The notes below the pieces were generated by a model. It was not told the DNA's origin. It saw only the letters and a list, made by a program, of their open reading frames with translations, and did not search any database. From an uncultured Christensenella sp. (GTDB lineage Bacteria > Bacillota > Clostridia > Christensenellales > UBA3700), in contig CAJTKI010000021.1 of assembly GCA_910576875.1 (NCBI GenBank), forward strand, positions 1 through 22,476: a stretch of 22,476 bases of DNA. The letters are read 5' to 3'. Below, one piece after another: positions 1-6,257 of the stretch. A program made the translations under genes and the position numbers. How positions within the stretch are numbered: position 1 is the first letter of the stretch; each line of letters opens with the position of its first letter.

Positions 1-243
1 ATCGCGGACGATGGACAGGTAACGGAGACGCCGACGCAGAGCGCGCCGTACGAGTTTGATTTCGCAACCGACGGCAATAACGGCAGTGCAGGCGGCAATG
101 TGTCTGCGGAGGATATCGATTGGTTCAAGCGGATCTTGATCGTCGCGACCGCGATGTGGTCTGCGATGACGCTGTTGCTATTGGCGATCTGGCTGACGCA
201 ATTGAGCATGCGACGAATCCGCAAAAAGCAATCGAAGAACTGA
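1..243 (+). CDS. C-terminal end of a membrane-anchored protein (partial)
   Basis: The reading frame is open from the first base of the window and stops with TGA at 241-243, so only the last 80 residues are visible. They comprise a low-complexity Thr/Gly/Asn/Asp-rich stretch (about residues 8-40), one hydrophobic segment (about 45-66, rich in Leu, Ala, Ile and Trp) and a short, strongly basic tail (RRIRKKQSKN). This arrangement suggests a protein held in the membrane by a single C-terminal helix with the basic tail in the cytoplasm and a flexible linker outside. There is no LPXTG sorting motif. Codon use matches the neighbours. The family and function cannot be judged because the rest of the protein lies outside the window. 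Confidence 0.75.
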   Translation: MADDGQVTETPTQSAPYEFDFATDGNNGSAGGNVSAEDIDWFKRILIVATAMWSAMTLLLLAIWLTQLSMRRIRKKQSKN

Positions 244-385
244 TATTTTCCATGCGCACAAGCGTTTCGGCTTGCGCGACCAGTTCGTCGGACGCGCAAA
301 ACCGCGCTTCTGTGTCGGGGAATCGGCGCATGCGTCGACAAAAAATGTAAAATTTCGCCGCAATGTGAAAAAGCTGGCAAACTGT

Positions 386-414
386 TTGACATTTTTCGGG
401 AAAGCCACTACAAT
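386..414 (+). promoter_or_regulatory. Sigma-A-type promoter for the SDR gene
   Basis: TTGACA at 386-391, a 17-base spacer and TACAAT at 409-414 match the vegetative consensus closely. The predicted start is near 421, about 26 bases before the SDR start codon at 447. The promoter sits in the 203-base gap after the partial upstream gene and makes the SDR gene its own transcription unit. Confidence 0.85.
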
Positions 415-446
415 ACATGTGACTGAAAAATCAAAGAGGGTGCTCT

Positions 447-1445
447 ATGTCTAAAAAGAAAAATTGGATTTACGGACGCAACGTCGTCTTGACCGGATGT
501 TCGACCGGCATGGGCAAAGAAATCGCGTTGATACTTGCGCAGAAATACGCGTGCAACATCGTCGGAATCGCCCGAAACGAAGCGAAATTGCAGGAAATGA
601 AACGTCTGCTCGGAGATCGCTTCAGCTATCGCAGATTCGACATTTCGTCGCAACAGGCGTGGTTGGAGTTTGCGGACGAGATGGAGCAGATCGGATTCCA
701 TACCGATTTGCTGATCAACAACGCGGGGATGATTCAGCCGTTTTTGCCGTACAGCGGTTTGACGGCGCAACAGATCCAGACCGTTTTGCATACCAATTTG
801 GTCAGCGTCGTGTCTGCGTGCCACGCGATGATTCCGGCGATCAAACGCAGTCCGTTCGGCGGGATCGTCAACGTCGCGTCCGCATCGGCGATTTTGCCGG
901 TCGGCGGCGAGAGCATTTATTCGGCGACCAAAGCGGGCGTATGGGGACTGAGCGCGTGCTTGGATCAGGAATTGCGCGGTTTCGGCAAGTTTTGCAGCTG
1001 CGTGATGCCCGGACCCGTTAAGACGGATATTTATAAAGCGCGCGAATCGGAAGGCGAAGTCGGCAACAAGGCGGACAATCTCGTCCAAAACGTCGGCATT
1101 ACCGCCAAGACCGCCGCCAAGCGCATCGTCAACAAGGCGATCCGCAAACGCAAGATGTTCGTCAAGACCGACTTTATCGCCAAGCTGATGGATTTCGGCA
1201 TGCGCGTGATGCCGGTGAGCACGATGCGCATCACGTCCAAGTTGATGAAATCCGCGTCCGGCATGGTGTCGTCGTTCTATCCGATCTATGCGGAACAGAT
1301 CGAGCAAAAGGCGCAGATCCGCAAGATGCTCAAAGAACGCAAGAAGTCGATCTACAAGGCGAAGACCGTGCCCGCGCAAGGATTTTTCGCCGAGCAGGAA
1401 CACGCCGAAGGGCAGGCGAAAGACACGCAGGACGAGCAAAAATAA
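447..1445 (+). CDS. Short-chain dehydrogenase/reductase (SDR family)
   Basis: This 332-residue protein is a classical Rossmann-fold SDR that should reduce or oxidise a carbonyl/alcohol group with NAD(P)H. The glycine-rich cofactor motif is at residues 16-23 (TGCSTGMG), followed by NNAG at 91-94, and the catalytic tetrad is complete: N117, S145, Y158 and K162 (YSATK). The family core is about 250 residues. Here a further 80 or so residues follow, rich in Lys, Met and Gln, with a basic helical tail, as seen in membrane-associated SDRs of the DltE/YqjQ kind. The start at 447 follows GAGGG and the consensus promoter at 386-414. It appears monocistronic, since the next gene has its own promoter. 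The substrate cannot be inferred. Confidence 0.9.
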   Translation: MSKKKNWIYGRNVVLTGCSTGMGKEIALILAQKYACNIVGIARNEAKLQEMKRLLGDRFSYRRFDISSQQAWLEFADEMEQIGFHTDLLINNAGMIQPFLPYSGLTAQQIQTVLHTNLVSVVSACHAMIPAIKRSPFGGIVNVASASAILPVGGESIYSATKAGVWGLSACLDQELRGFGKFCSCVMPGPVKTDIYKARESEGEVGNKADNLVQNVGITAKTAAKRIVNKAIRKRKMFVKTDFIAKLMDFGMRVMPVSTMRITSKLMKSASGMVSSFYPIYAEQIEQKAQIRKMLKERKKSIYKAKTVPAQGFFAEQEHAEGQAKDTQDEQK

Positions 1446-1481
1446 TTCGTCGGATTTCTTTGTAAAATCCGATCAATCCGT

Positions 1482-1510
1482 TTGACAATCCCCATGGTCT
1501 GTGCTAGAAT
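1482..1510 (+). promoter_or_regulatory. Promoter of the rpmG-secE-nusG-rplKA operon
   Basis: TTGACA at 1482-1487, a 17-base spacer and TAGAAT at 1505-1510 form a near-consensus vegetative promoter. It lies 48 bases before the rpmG start codon, and no later clear promoter is seen until 3896, so it probably drives five genes. Confidence 0.85.
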
Positions 1511-1557
1511 GATTACGCACTCACTATGGGGGTGTAATTTTTTTGGAGGTGTTTACA

Positions 1558-1707
1558 ATGAGAACAAGAATCACTTTGGCTTGTACCGAATGTAAGCAAC
1601 GCAATTACGATACGTATAAAAATAAGAAAAACACTCCGGACAGATTGGAAATGCAGAAGTATTGCAAATTCTGCAAAAAGACGACCCTGCATAAAGAAAC
1701 CAAATAA
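1558..1707 (+). CDS. rpmG: 50S ribosomal protein L33 (bL33), zinc-ribbon form
   Basis: The 49-residue protein starts at ATG 1558 after TTGGAGGTG and ends with TAA at 1705-1707. It has the L33 opening (MRTRITLACTEC), the internal YKNKKNTPDRLE region and the C-terminal YCKFCKKTTLHKE signature. Two CxxC pairs (C9/C12 and C36/C39) make it the zinc-binding C+ type, not the cysteine-free paralogue that some Bacillota switch to under zinc limitation. L33 binds 23S rRNA near the E site of the large subunit. Position just ahead of secE and nusG is the usual order in Bacillota. No tRNA-Trp lies between rpmG and secE. Confidence 0.96.
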   Translation: MRTRITLACTECKQRNYDTYKNKKNTPDRLEMQKYCKFCKKTTLHKETK

Positions 1708-1723
1708 GTAAACGGGGGATAGC

Positions 1724-2080
1724 ATGGGAAAGCATAACAAGAAATCTTCGTATGTGGAACAGGAAGTCGGTACGCGCGCGCTCGGCGACGCGCAACTGAG
1801 TTCGTCGACGAACCCGCCCGCTCCCGCTCCCAAGAAGAAATCCGGCAAGCAGGCGGACAAGAAGCCCAATCTTTTCGTTCGCTTTTTCCAACGCATCGGA
1901 CGAGCTTTCAAAGAGATGTTTGCGGAGTTGAAAAAGGTCACCTGGCTCACGCGCAAAGATACGTTCGTCAAGCTCGGCACGGTTTTGGTCGTCGTATTGG
2001 TATTCGTATTGATTATCTTCGGATTCGACAGCCTGTGCCTGTTGCTGTTGAAGCTGTTGGTGCCGGGGATGGAGGGCTGA
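1724..2080 (+). CDS. secE: Preprotein translocase subunit SecE
   Basis: This 118-residue protein is the small essential SecYEG subunit that clamps SecY in the cytoplasmic membrane. The SecE signature is at about residues 66-80 (MFAELKKVTWLTRKD), directly followed by one transmembrane helix (about 84-108). The first 50 or so residues are a Pro/Lys/Ser-rich, probably disordered N-terminal extension. Single-helix SecE proteins of Gram-positive bacteria are often only about 60 residues, so the extension is notable though not unique. The start at ATG 1724 follows GGGGG at 1714-1718. The stop at 2078-2080 lies three bases before the nusG start, implying tight coupling. Confidence 0.95.
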   Translation: MGKHNKKSSYVEQEVGTRALGDAQLSSSTNPPAPAPKKKSGKQADKKPNLFVRFFQRIGRAFKEMFAELKKVTWLTRKDTFVKLGTVLVVVLVFVLIIFGFDSLCLLLLKLLVPGMEG

Positions 2081-2083
2081 TAT

Positions 2084-2614
2084 ATGATCGATATGTCCCA
2101 ACCGCAATGGTATGTGTTGCAGACGCAGTACGGTTATGAAACGATTGCCAAAGAGTCGCTCAAACAGATGATCGACATCAACGGCTTTCAGGAGTTGATC
2201 TTCGAAGTCGTGATGCCCGAAGAGGAAGACATCGTCGAGCGCAACGGCAAGCGCAAGACCGTCATGCGCAAAAAATATCCGAATTATCTTTTTATTAAGA
2301 TGATCTATACCAAAGACGTCTGGTACATGGTCAGACAGACCAGAGGCGTGATCGATTTTTGCAGCGGATTCGACGGCAAGCCTTTGCCGATGACGCCGGA
2401 AGAAGTCAAACGGGCGCAGTTGGAAAAGATCAACGTCGAGGATTTGAAGTTCGTCGTCGGCGATCACGTCAAAGTCATCGCGGGTCCGTTGATCGACTTT
2501 ATCGGCGAAGTCAAAGAGATCAAGTCCGATCTGCAAAAAGTCAAAGTATCCGTATCCATGTTCGGCAGAGACACGTCCGTGGAACTGGAATTCGGACAGG
2601 TAGAAAAAATTTAG
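2084..2614 (+). CDS. nusG: Transcription termination/antitermination protein NusG
   Basis: The 176-residue protein has the usual NusG length and two domains. The N-terminal NGN domain (about residues 7-115, opening QWYVLQTQYGYE) binds the clamp of RNA polymerase. The C-terminal KOW domain (about 123-176) carries the GD-x-V-x-V-x-xGP-x-x-x-F-x-G-x-V pattern at 126-143. NusG modulates pausing and links RNA polymerase to Rho or to the ribosome. ATG 2084 was chosen because GGAGGG overlaps the end of secE at proper spacing; ATG 2093 is possible and would remove three residues. The L1-binding leader of rplK begins right after its stop codon. Confidence 0.96.
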   Translation: MIDMSQPQWYVLQTQYGYETIAKESLKQMIDINGFQELIFEVVMPEEEDIVERNGKRKTVMRKKYPNYLFIKMIYTKDVWYMVRQTRGVIDFCSGFDGKPLPMTPEEVKRAQLEKINVEDLKFVVGDHVKVIAGPLIDFIGEVKEIKSDLQKVKVSVSMFGRDTSVELEFGQVEKI

Positions 2615-2621
2615 TCAAAGC

Positions 2622-2679
2622 GCCCTTCGGGGCATGGGAGAGCGCCAAAATCCAAAGCATGACGCTCGTTATCACCACG
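2622..2679 (+). promoter_or_regulatory. L1-binding leader of rplK-rplA (23S rRNA mimic)
   Basis: Between nusG and rplK lies a UUCG-capped hairpin (GCCC 2622-2625 with GGGC 2630-2633) followed by a second structure. In it TGG 2635-2637 can pair with CCA 2675-2677, a GAG/CGTTATCA internal loop follows, and GAGCG 2640-2644 pairs with CGCTC 2663-2667. The GGGAG plus ACCA internal-loop arrangement resembles the L1 site in 23S rRNA helix 77. From the known family, L1 binding to such mRNA sites represses rplK-rplA translation. Assignment is by pattern and pairing, not by a covariance search. Confidence 0.7.
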
Positions 2680-2701
2680 ATTGCGATAGGAGGTTATTAC
2701 T

Positions 2702-3127
2702 ATGGCAAAGAAGATCAAGGCGATTGTAAAACTGCAATTGCCCGCCGGTAAGGCAACTCCGGGACCGCCGGTCGGTTCCACGCTCGGTCCGCACGGTATC
2801 AACATTCCGGGCTTTACCAAAGAGTTTAACGAAAAGACTCGCGGACAAGAAGGTCTCGTACTGCCCGTCGTCATGACGATCTACGAAGACAAGTCGTTTA
2901 CGTTTATTCTCAAAACGCCGCCCGCTCCCGTCCTGATCAAAAAGGCTTGCAAGATCGAAAGCGGATCCGCAAAGCCCAATAAGGACAAAGTTGCGAAACT
3001 GACCAAAGAGCAGGTCAAAGAAATCGCTACCACCAAAATGCCCGATTTGAACGCGGGATCGTTGGAAGCGGCGATGAGCATGATCAAAGGTACCGCGCGC
3101 AGCATGGGTATCACGGTCGAAGAGTAA
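2702..3127 (+). CDS. rplK: 50S ribosomal protein L11 (uL11)
   Basis: This 141-residue protein has exactly the usual L11 length. The N-terminal domain carries the proline-rich signature KLQLPAGKATPGPPVG followed by LGPHGINI. The C-terminal RNA-binding domain includes KTPPAPVLIKKA and ends in the typical SMGITVEE. L11 binds the GTPase-associated region of 23S rRNA with L10 and is needed for elongation-factor GTPase activation and RelA signalling. ATG 2702 follows the strong site AGGAGG at 2688-2693. It is translated together with rplA 12 bases downstream and is probably controlled by the L1-binding leader before it. Confidence 0.98.
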   Translation: MAKKIKAIVKLQLPAGKATPGPPVGSTLGPHGINIPGFTKEFNEKTRGQEGLVLPVVMTIYEDKSFTFILKTPPAPVLIKKACKIESGSAKPNKDKVAKLTKEQVKEIATTKMPDLNAGSLEAAMSMIKGTARSMGITVEE

Positions 3128-3139
3128 GGAGACGGACGT

Positions 3140-3826
3140 ATGAAACAAGGTAAAAGATATGTAGAAGCTTCCAAGCTCGTCGATGCGACCAAGGCGTACG
3201 AAGTCGCGGACGCGTTGGATCTGGCGGTCAAAACCGCTACGGCAAAGTTTGACGAATCGATCGAACTGCACGTCAAATTGGGCGTTGACTCCCGTCATGC
3301 GGACCAGCAGGTGCGCGGCGTCGTCGTGTTGCCCAACGGTACCGGTAAGACGTCCCGCGTTTTGGTCATCGCCAAGGGCGCGAAAGCGGACGAGGCGGAA
3401 GCGGCAGGCGCGGACTATGTCGGCGGCGAAGAATTGATCAACAAGATCAAGAACGAGAACTGGTTCGAGTTCGACGTCTGCGTTACGACGCCGGACATGA
3501 TGGGACTGGTCGGTCGTATCGGTAAGATTTTGGGACCGAAAGGCTTGATGCCCAACCCCAAGAGCGGTACCGTCACGATGGACGTGACCAAAGCGGTCAA
3601 AGAAATCAAAGCCGGTAAGGTCGAGTACCGTTTGGACAAGGGTAACATCATTCACGTCGCGATCGGCAAGAAGTCGTTCGGCACGGAAAAACTGGCGGAA
3701 AACTTCAATACCGTTTTCGATGCGATCGTCAAGGCAAAACCCGCCGCGGCGAAAGGTCAGTATATCCGCAGCGTCAGCGTGTCCAGCACGATGGGACCCG
3801 GCGTCAAGATCGCGGCCAAGCAGTAA
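3140..3826 (+). CDS. rplA: 50S ribosomal protein L1 (uL1)
   Basis: The 228-residue protein matches the family length of about 230. The L1 signature at about residues 128-143 (GKILGPKGLMPNPKSG) is intact, as are YRLDKGNIIHVAIGK and the C-terminal SVSVSSTMGPG. L1 forms the mobile stalk at the E site of the large subunit and also acts as translational repressor of its own operon. ATG 3140 follows AAGGAG at 3126-3131, which overlaps the end of rplK, supporting translational coupling. No good terminator with a T-tract follows; the next gene has its own promoter and leader. Confidence 0.98.
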   Translation: MKQGKRYVEASKLVDATKAYEVADALDLAVKTATAKFDESIELHVKLGVDSRHADQQVRGVVVLPNGTGKTSRVLVIAKGAKADEAEAAGADYVGGEELINKIKNENWFEFDVCVTTPDMMGLVGRIGKILGPKGLMPNPKSGTVTMDVTKAVKEIKAGKVEYRLDKGNIIHVAIGKKSFGTEKLAENFNTVFDAIVKAKPAAAKGQYIRSVSVSSTMGPGVKIAAKQ

Positions 3827-3895
3827 CGATATCCGATGCATTCGCCCGTCGAAGGGCGGGCGGATGCGTAAATCCGAAAAAGTGGGCGGATTCGT

Positions 3896-3924
3896 TTGAC
3901 ACCCGCGTTTCGGATCGTTATAAT
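3896..3924 (+). promoter_or_regulatory. Promoter of rplJ-rplL
   Basis: TTGACA at 3896-3901, a 17-base spacer and TATAAT at 3919-3924 are a perfect vegetative consensus. The predicted start near 3931 is just before the L10 leader, so the full leader is transcribed. This allows rplJL to be expressed above the level of rplKA. Confidence 0.9.
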
Positions 3925-3940
3925 ATAGTAAAATCGTCTA

Positions 3941-4050
3941 CCGAAGACAGCAAGTGCGCGCGAGCGCTTAAATATCTTGCCGAGGGAGATATTCGATCAC
4001 GTAAGTAATCGGTCTCTGTGTCTTCGGCACGGAGACTTTATTCTTATAGG
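3941..4050 (+). promoter_or_regulatory. Ribosomal protein L10 leader (Firmicutes type)
   Basis: The stretch matches the Bacillota L10 leader pattern. CCGAAGACA at 3941-3949 is an exact nine-base complement of TGTCTTCGG at 4019-4027 and closes the structure. Inside it GCAAG 3950-3954 pairs with CTTGC 3976-3980, followed by the conserved CCGAGGGAGAT element. In this RNA family the L10-L12 complex binds the leader and represses its own synthesis. The leader ends just before the rplJ ribosome binding site (AGGAGG at 4049-4054). Confidence 0.9.
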
Positions 4051-4059
4051 AGGTTATAC

Positions 4060-4551
4060 ATGTCAGCAGCTAGAGAACTCAAAGGCAAGCAGATCGAAGA
4101 GATCAAAGCGAAGATTCAGAGCAGCAACAGCATGGTCGTGTTGGAATACAAGGGTATTACCGTTGCGGAAGACACCGCGATGCGCGCGCAGTTTCGTGCG
4201 CAGGACGTCGAGTACCGCGTGTTGAAAAACCGTCTGTTCCTGAAAGCGCTCAAAGATCTCGGTATCGAAGGATTCGATTCGCACCTGGAAGGCACGACCG
4301 CGGTGGCGTTTGCACACGGCGATGCGTTGGCTCCGGCGAAGATCGTTGCCGAAAACGCGAAGAAGATCAAAGCGTTGCAGATCAAATGCGGTATGATGGA
4401 CGGCGGCTATATCGGCGCCGACGTCGTAGAGAAATTGGCCAGCATTCCGTCCAAGGAAGTGCTTTTGGCGCAATTGCTCGGTATGTTGCAAAGTCCGCTC
4501 AGCGCACTTGCAAGAGCTTTGTCCGAGGTGGCAAAGAAACAGGAAGCGTAA
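4060..4551 (+). CDS. rplJ: 50S ribosomal protein L10 (uL10)
   Basis: This 163-residue protein is the base of the L7/L12 stalk. The N-terminal rRNA- and L11-binding domain has the expected pattern: the opening MSAARELKGKQIEEIKAKIQ, VVLEYKGITV, and VEYRVLKNRLFLKAL. The C-terminal helix that recruits L12 dimers is present (LLGMLQSPLSALARALSEVAKK). The start was set at ATG 4060, after AGGAGG, although the frame is open further upstream. An upstream start at 4018 would fall inside the L10 leader and add 14 unconserved residues. It is 51 bases from rplL and cotranscribed with it. Confidence 0.97.
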   Translation: MSAARELKGKQIEEIKAKIQSSNSMVVLEYKGITVAEDTAMRAQFRAQDVEYRVLKNRLFLKALKDLGIEGFDSHLEGTTAVAFAHGDALAPAKIVAENAKKIKALQIKCGMMDGGYIGADVVEKLASIPSKEVLLAQLLGMLQSPLSALARALSEVAKKQEA

Positions 4552-4602
4552 TTGTATACGGACTTCCAACCAAAATCAAATTATAATCGGAGGAATACAA
4601 AA

Positions 4603-4977
4603 ATGGCAGATATCAAGAATATCATCGAAGAGATCAAAGGTATGACCGTTCTGGAACTGAACGATCTGGTAAAAGCAATCGAAGAAACGTTCGGCGTAAG
4701 CGCGGCTGCAATGGTCGCTGCCGGTCCGGCTGCCGGCGCCGGCGCAGCTGCCGCGGCGGAAGAGAAGACGGAATTCGACGTGATTTTGAAGAGCGCGGGC
4801 GCGAACAAGATCGCGGTCATCAAGGTCGTCAGAGAGTTGACCGGTCTGGGCTTGAAGGAAGCGAAAGAGCTCGTCGACGGCGCTCCCAACACGCTCAAAG
4901 AAGGCATTGCGAAAGAGGCTGCGGACGAAATCGCTGCCAAACTCAAAGATGCCGGCGCAGAAGTCGAAATCAAGTAA
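4603..4977 (+). CDS. rplL: 50S ribosomal protein L7/L12 (bL12)
   Basis: The 124-residue protein shows the three L7/L12 parts in order: the N-terminal dimerisation helices (about 1-38), an Ala/Gly-rich hinge (about 40-55) and the C-terminal factor-binding domain (about 57-124, with EKTEFDVILKSAGANKI and LGLKEAKELVDGAP). It forms the multi-copy stalk that recruits EF-Tu, EF-G and IF2. ATG 4603 was chosen for the site CGGAGGAAT at 4588-4596; the frame stays open upstream but that part is unconserved. A strong terminator 22 bases after the stop closes the unit, so rpoB is not cotranscribed here. Confidence 0.98.
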   Translation: MADIKNIIEEIKGMTVLELNDLVKAIEETFGVSAAAMVAAGPAAGAGAAAAAEEKTEFDVILKSAGANKIAVIKVVRELTGLGLKEAKELVDGAPNTLKEGIAKEAADEIAAKLKDAGAEVEIK

Positions 4978-4999
4978 TCGACCTGTATCGCAAAATTTT

Positions 5000-5031
5000 G
5001 ACCCGTTCCGTTTCGGAGCGGGTCTTTTTTT
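5000..5031 (+). terminator. Intrinsic terminator after rplL
   Basis: An 11-base-pair stem (5000-5010 with 5014-5024, one G-T pair, TTT loop) is followed by seven T residues at 5025-5031. It ends the rplJL transcript before the aminotransferase gene. Confidence 0.95.
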
Positions 5032-5062
5032 GTCGATTGGATGCGGCGCGTCGTCGGGCGGG

Positions 5063-5091
5063 TTGACAGGAATATGCGAATATGATAAAAT
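5063..5091 (+). promoter_or_regulatory. Promoter of the aminotransferase gene
   Basis: TTGACA at 5063-5068, a 17-base spacer and TAAAAT at 5086-5091. The expected start is near 5098, about 25 bases before ATG 5123. It follows directly on the rplL terminator. Confidence 0.8.
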
Positions 5092-5122
5092 CTTATACAG
5101 AAACCACTCTGCGGAGAATTGC

Positions 5123-6181
5123 ATGAGCTATTTGTCCCAATTGAGCCGTTCGGTATTTCCGCACATCGACGCGGAATATGTGGACGATCCGAATCTGTTG
5201 TCTTTGCATACGACGCAAAGCCCGTACCCGCCTTCGCCGAAGGCGATCGAGGCCGCGCGCGGATTTGCGTTCGAGCAACTCAATTTGTATCCCGATCCGC
5301 AGTGCAGCCAACTGTCGGAGGCGATTGCCGCGTTTCACGGTTTGCGCGCCGATCAGGTGTTTGTCGCCAACGGGGAAGAAGAAATCATTTCGCTGACGAT
5401 CCCGACGTTTTTCGATGCCGGCGACGAAGTCGCCAGCGCCGATATGACCAACCGTCTGTATCGTACGGCGTTGCGCATGTACGGCGTCAAGCACCGCGGA
5501 ATCGAAGTGCCGGAAGATTTTCGACTGAGCGCGGAGCATTTCCGCGATCTGCCCGTGCACGGATTGTTGATTACCAATCCCGACATTCCGACCGGTACGA
5601 CGATCGGACGCAACGATATGTTGCAGATCGTGCGCGAAAATGCGGACAAAATCGTCATCGTGGACGAGCGATATGCGGAGTTTTCCAACTGTTCGATCGC
5701 CGCGTTTGTGTCCGATTATCCCAATCTGGTCGTCGTGCGGACGTTTGCAAAAGCGTTCGGGTTGGCGGGACTGCGATGCGGATATGCGGTGGCGGATGCC
5801 GAGCTGATCAGCGGACTGCGTACGATCAAGCAGTCTTTGGGACATTATCCGATGGATACGTTTACGCAGACGATCGCGACGGCGGCGATCGGCGACAAGG
5901 ACTATCTGGCGCAGACCGTGCATCGGATCGTGCGTACGCGGGAAAACGTCGCCGAACGTCTGCGCGCGATGCAATGTCAGGTGCTGCCGTCGGGCGCTAA
6001 TTTTCTGATGGTCAAGCCCCCCAACGTCCCCGCAAGCGAAGTCGCGTATCAGTTGCGCGAGCAAGGAATTATCGTGCGGCATTACAAATATCCGCCCGTA
6101 GACGAATACTTCTGCGTGACGATCGTACGTGACGAGGACATGCAATTCTTTTTGGATACGATGGCGCGTCTGCGGATCTGA
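5123..6181 (+). CDS. HisC-like class I/II aminotransferase with altered active site
   Basis: This 352-residue protein has the length and order of histidinol-phosphate aminotransferase (HisC), a PLP enzyme of the fold-type I family. Recognisable parts are LNLYPDPQ (about 53-60), D181 and Y184 of the DExY motif, the PLP lysine K210 in RTFAKAFGLAGLRCGY, and R218. Several usual residues are changed. The NPxNPTG motif reads NPDIPTG (I155 where the PLP-contacting Asn is normally found), DEAY reads DERY, and the C-terminal Arg of LRITVG that binds the substrate carboxylate is C331 (FCVTIV). It may therefore act on an unusual substrate, resemble the CobD branch, or be inactive. No other histidine genes are nearby. 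ATG 5123 follows GGAG; the frame upstream overlaps rplL and was excluded. Confidence 0.85.
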   Translation: MSYLSQLSRSVFPHIDAEYVDDPNLLSLHTTQSPYPPSPKAIEAARGFAFEQLNLYPDPQCSQLSEAIAAFHGLRADQVFVANGEEEIISLTIPTFFDAGDEVASADMTNRLYRTALRMYGVKHRGIEVPEDFRLSAEHFRDLPVHGLLITNPDIPTGTTIGRNDMLQIVRENADKIVIVDERYAEFSNCSIAAFVSDYPNLVVVRTFAKAFGLAGLRCGYAVADAELISGLRTIKQSLGHYPMDTFTQTIATAAIGDKDYLAQTVHRIVRTRENVAERLRAMQCQVLPSGANFLMVKPPNVPASEVAYQLREQGIIVRHYKYPPVDEYFCVTIVRDEDMQFFLDTMARLRI

Positions 6182-6214
6182 CAGCGATCGCCGCGATTCG
6201 ACAAGACCCGACAC

Positions 6215-6245
6215 GATACCGCACGGCAAGTGTGGTATCTTTTTT
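6215..6245 (+). terminator. Intrinsic terminator after the HisC-like gene
   Basis: A 10-base-pair stem (6215-6224 with 6230-6239, loop GGCAA, with one G-T pair) runs into six T residues at 6240-6245. It ends only 12 bases before the next start codon, leaving no room for a separate promoter between terminator and gene. Confidence 0.88.
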
Positions 6246-6257
6246 GTTGGTGATACG

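Noticed and set aside
255..278. CAAGC/GCTTG hairpin after the partial first gene
   Set aside because: Short and bulged with no T-tract; its role as a terminator is not supported.
408..1439. 343-residue antisense open frame opposite the SDR gene
   Set aside because: Arg/His/Asp-rich translation with no known motif; it mirrors the codon bias of the real SDR gene on the other strand.
1451..1471. Hairpin CGGATTT/AAATCCG after the SDR gene
   Set aside because: Weak seven-base stem with no T-tract downstream; not called a terminator.
3836..3870. Inverted repeat after rplA (GCAT...CGCCC with GGGCG...ATGC)
   Set aside because: The stem is interrupted by a bulge and no T-run follows, so a terminator cannot be supported, though it may slow polymerase before the rplJ promoter.
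4018..4059. Upstream extension of rplJ
   Set aside because: It lies within the L10 leader RNA and adds residues not found in L10; AGGAGG precedes ATG 4060.
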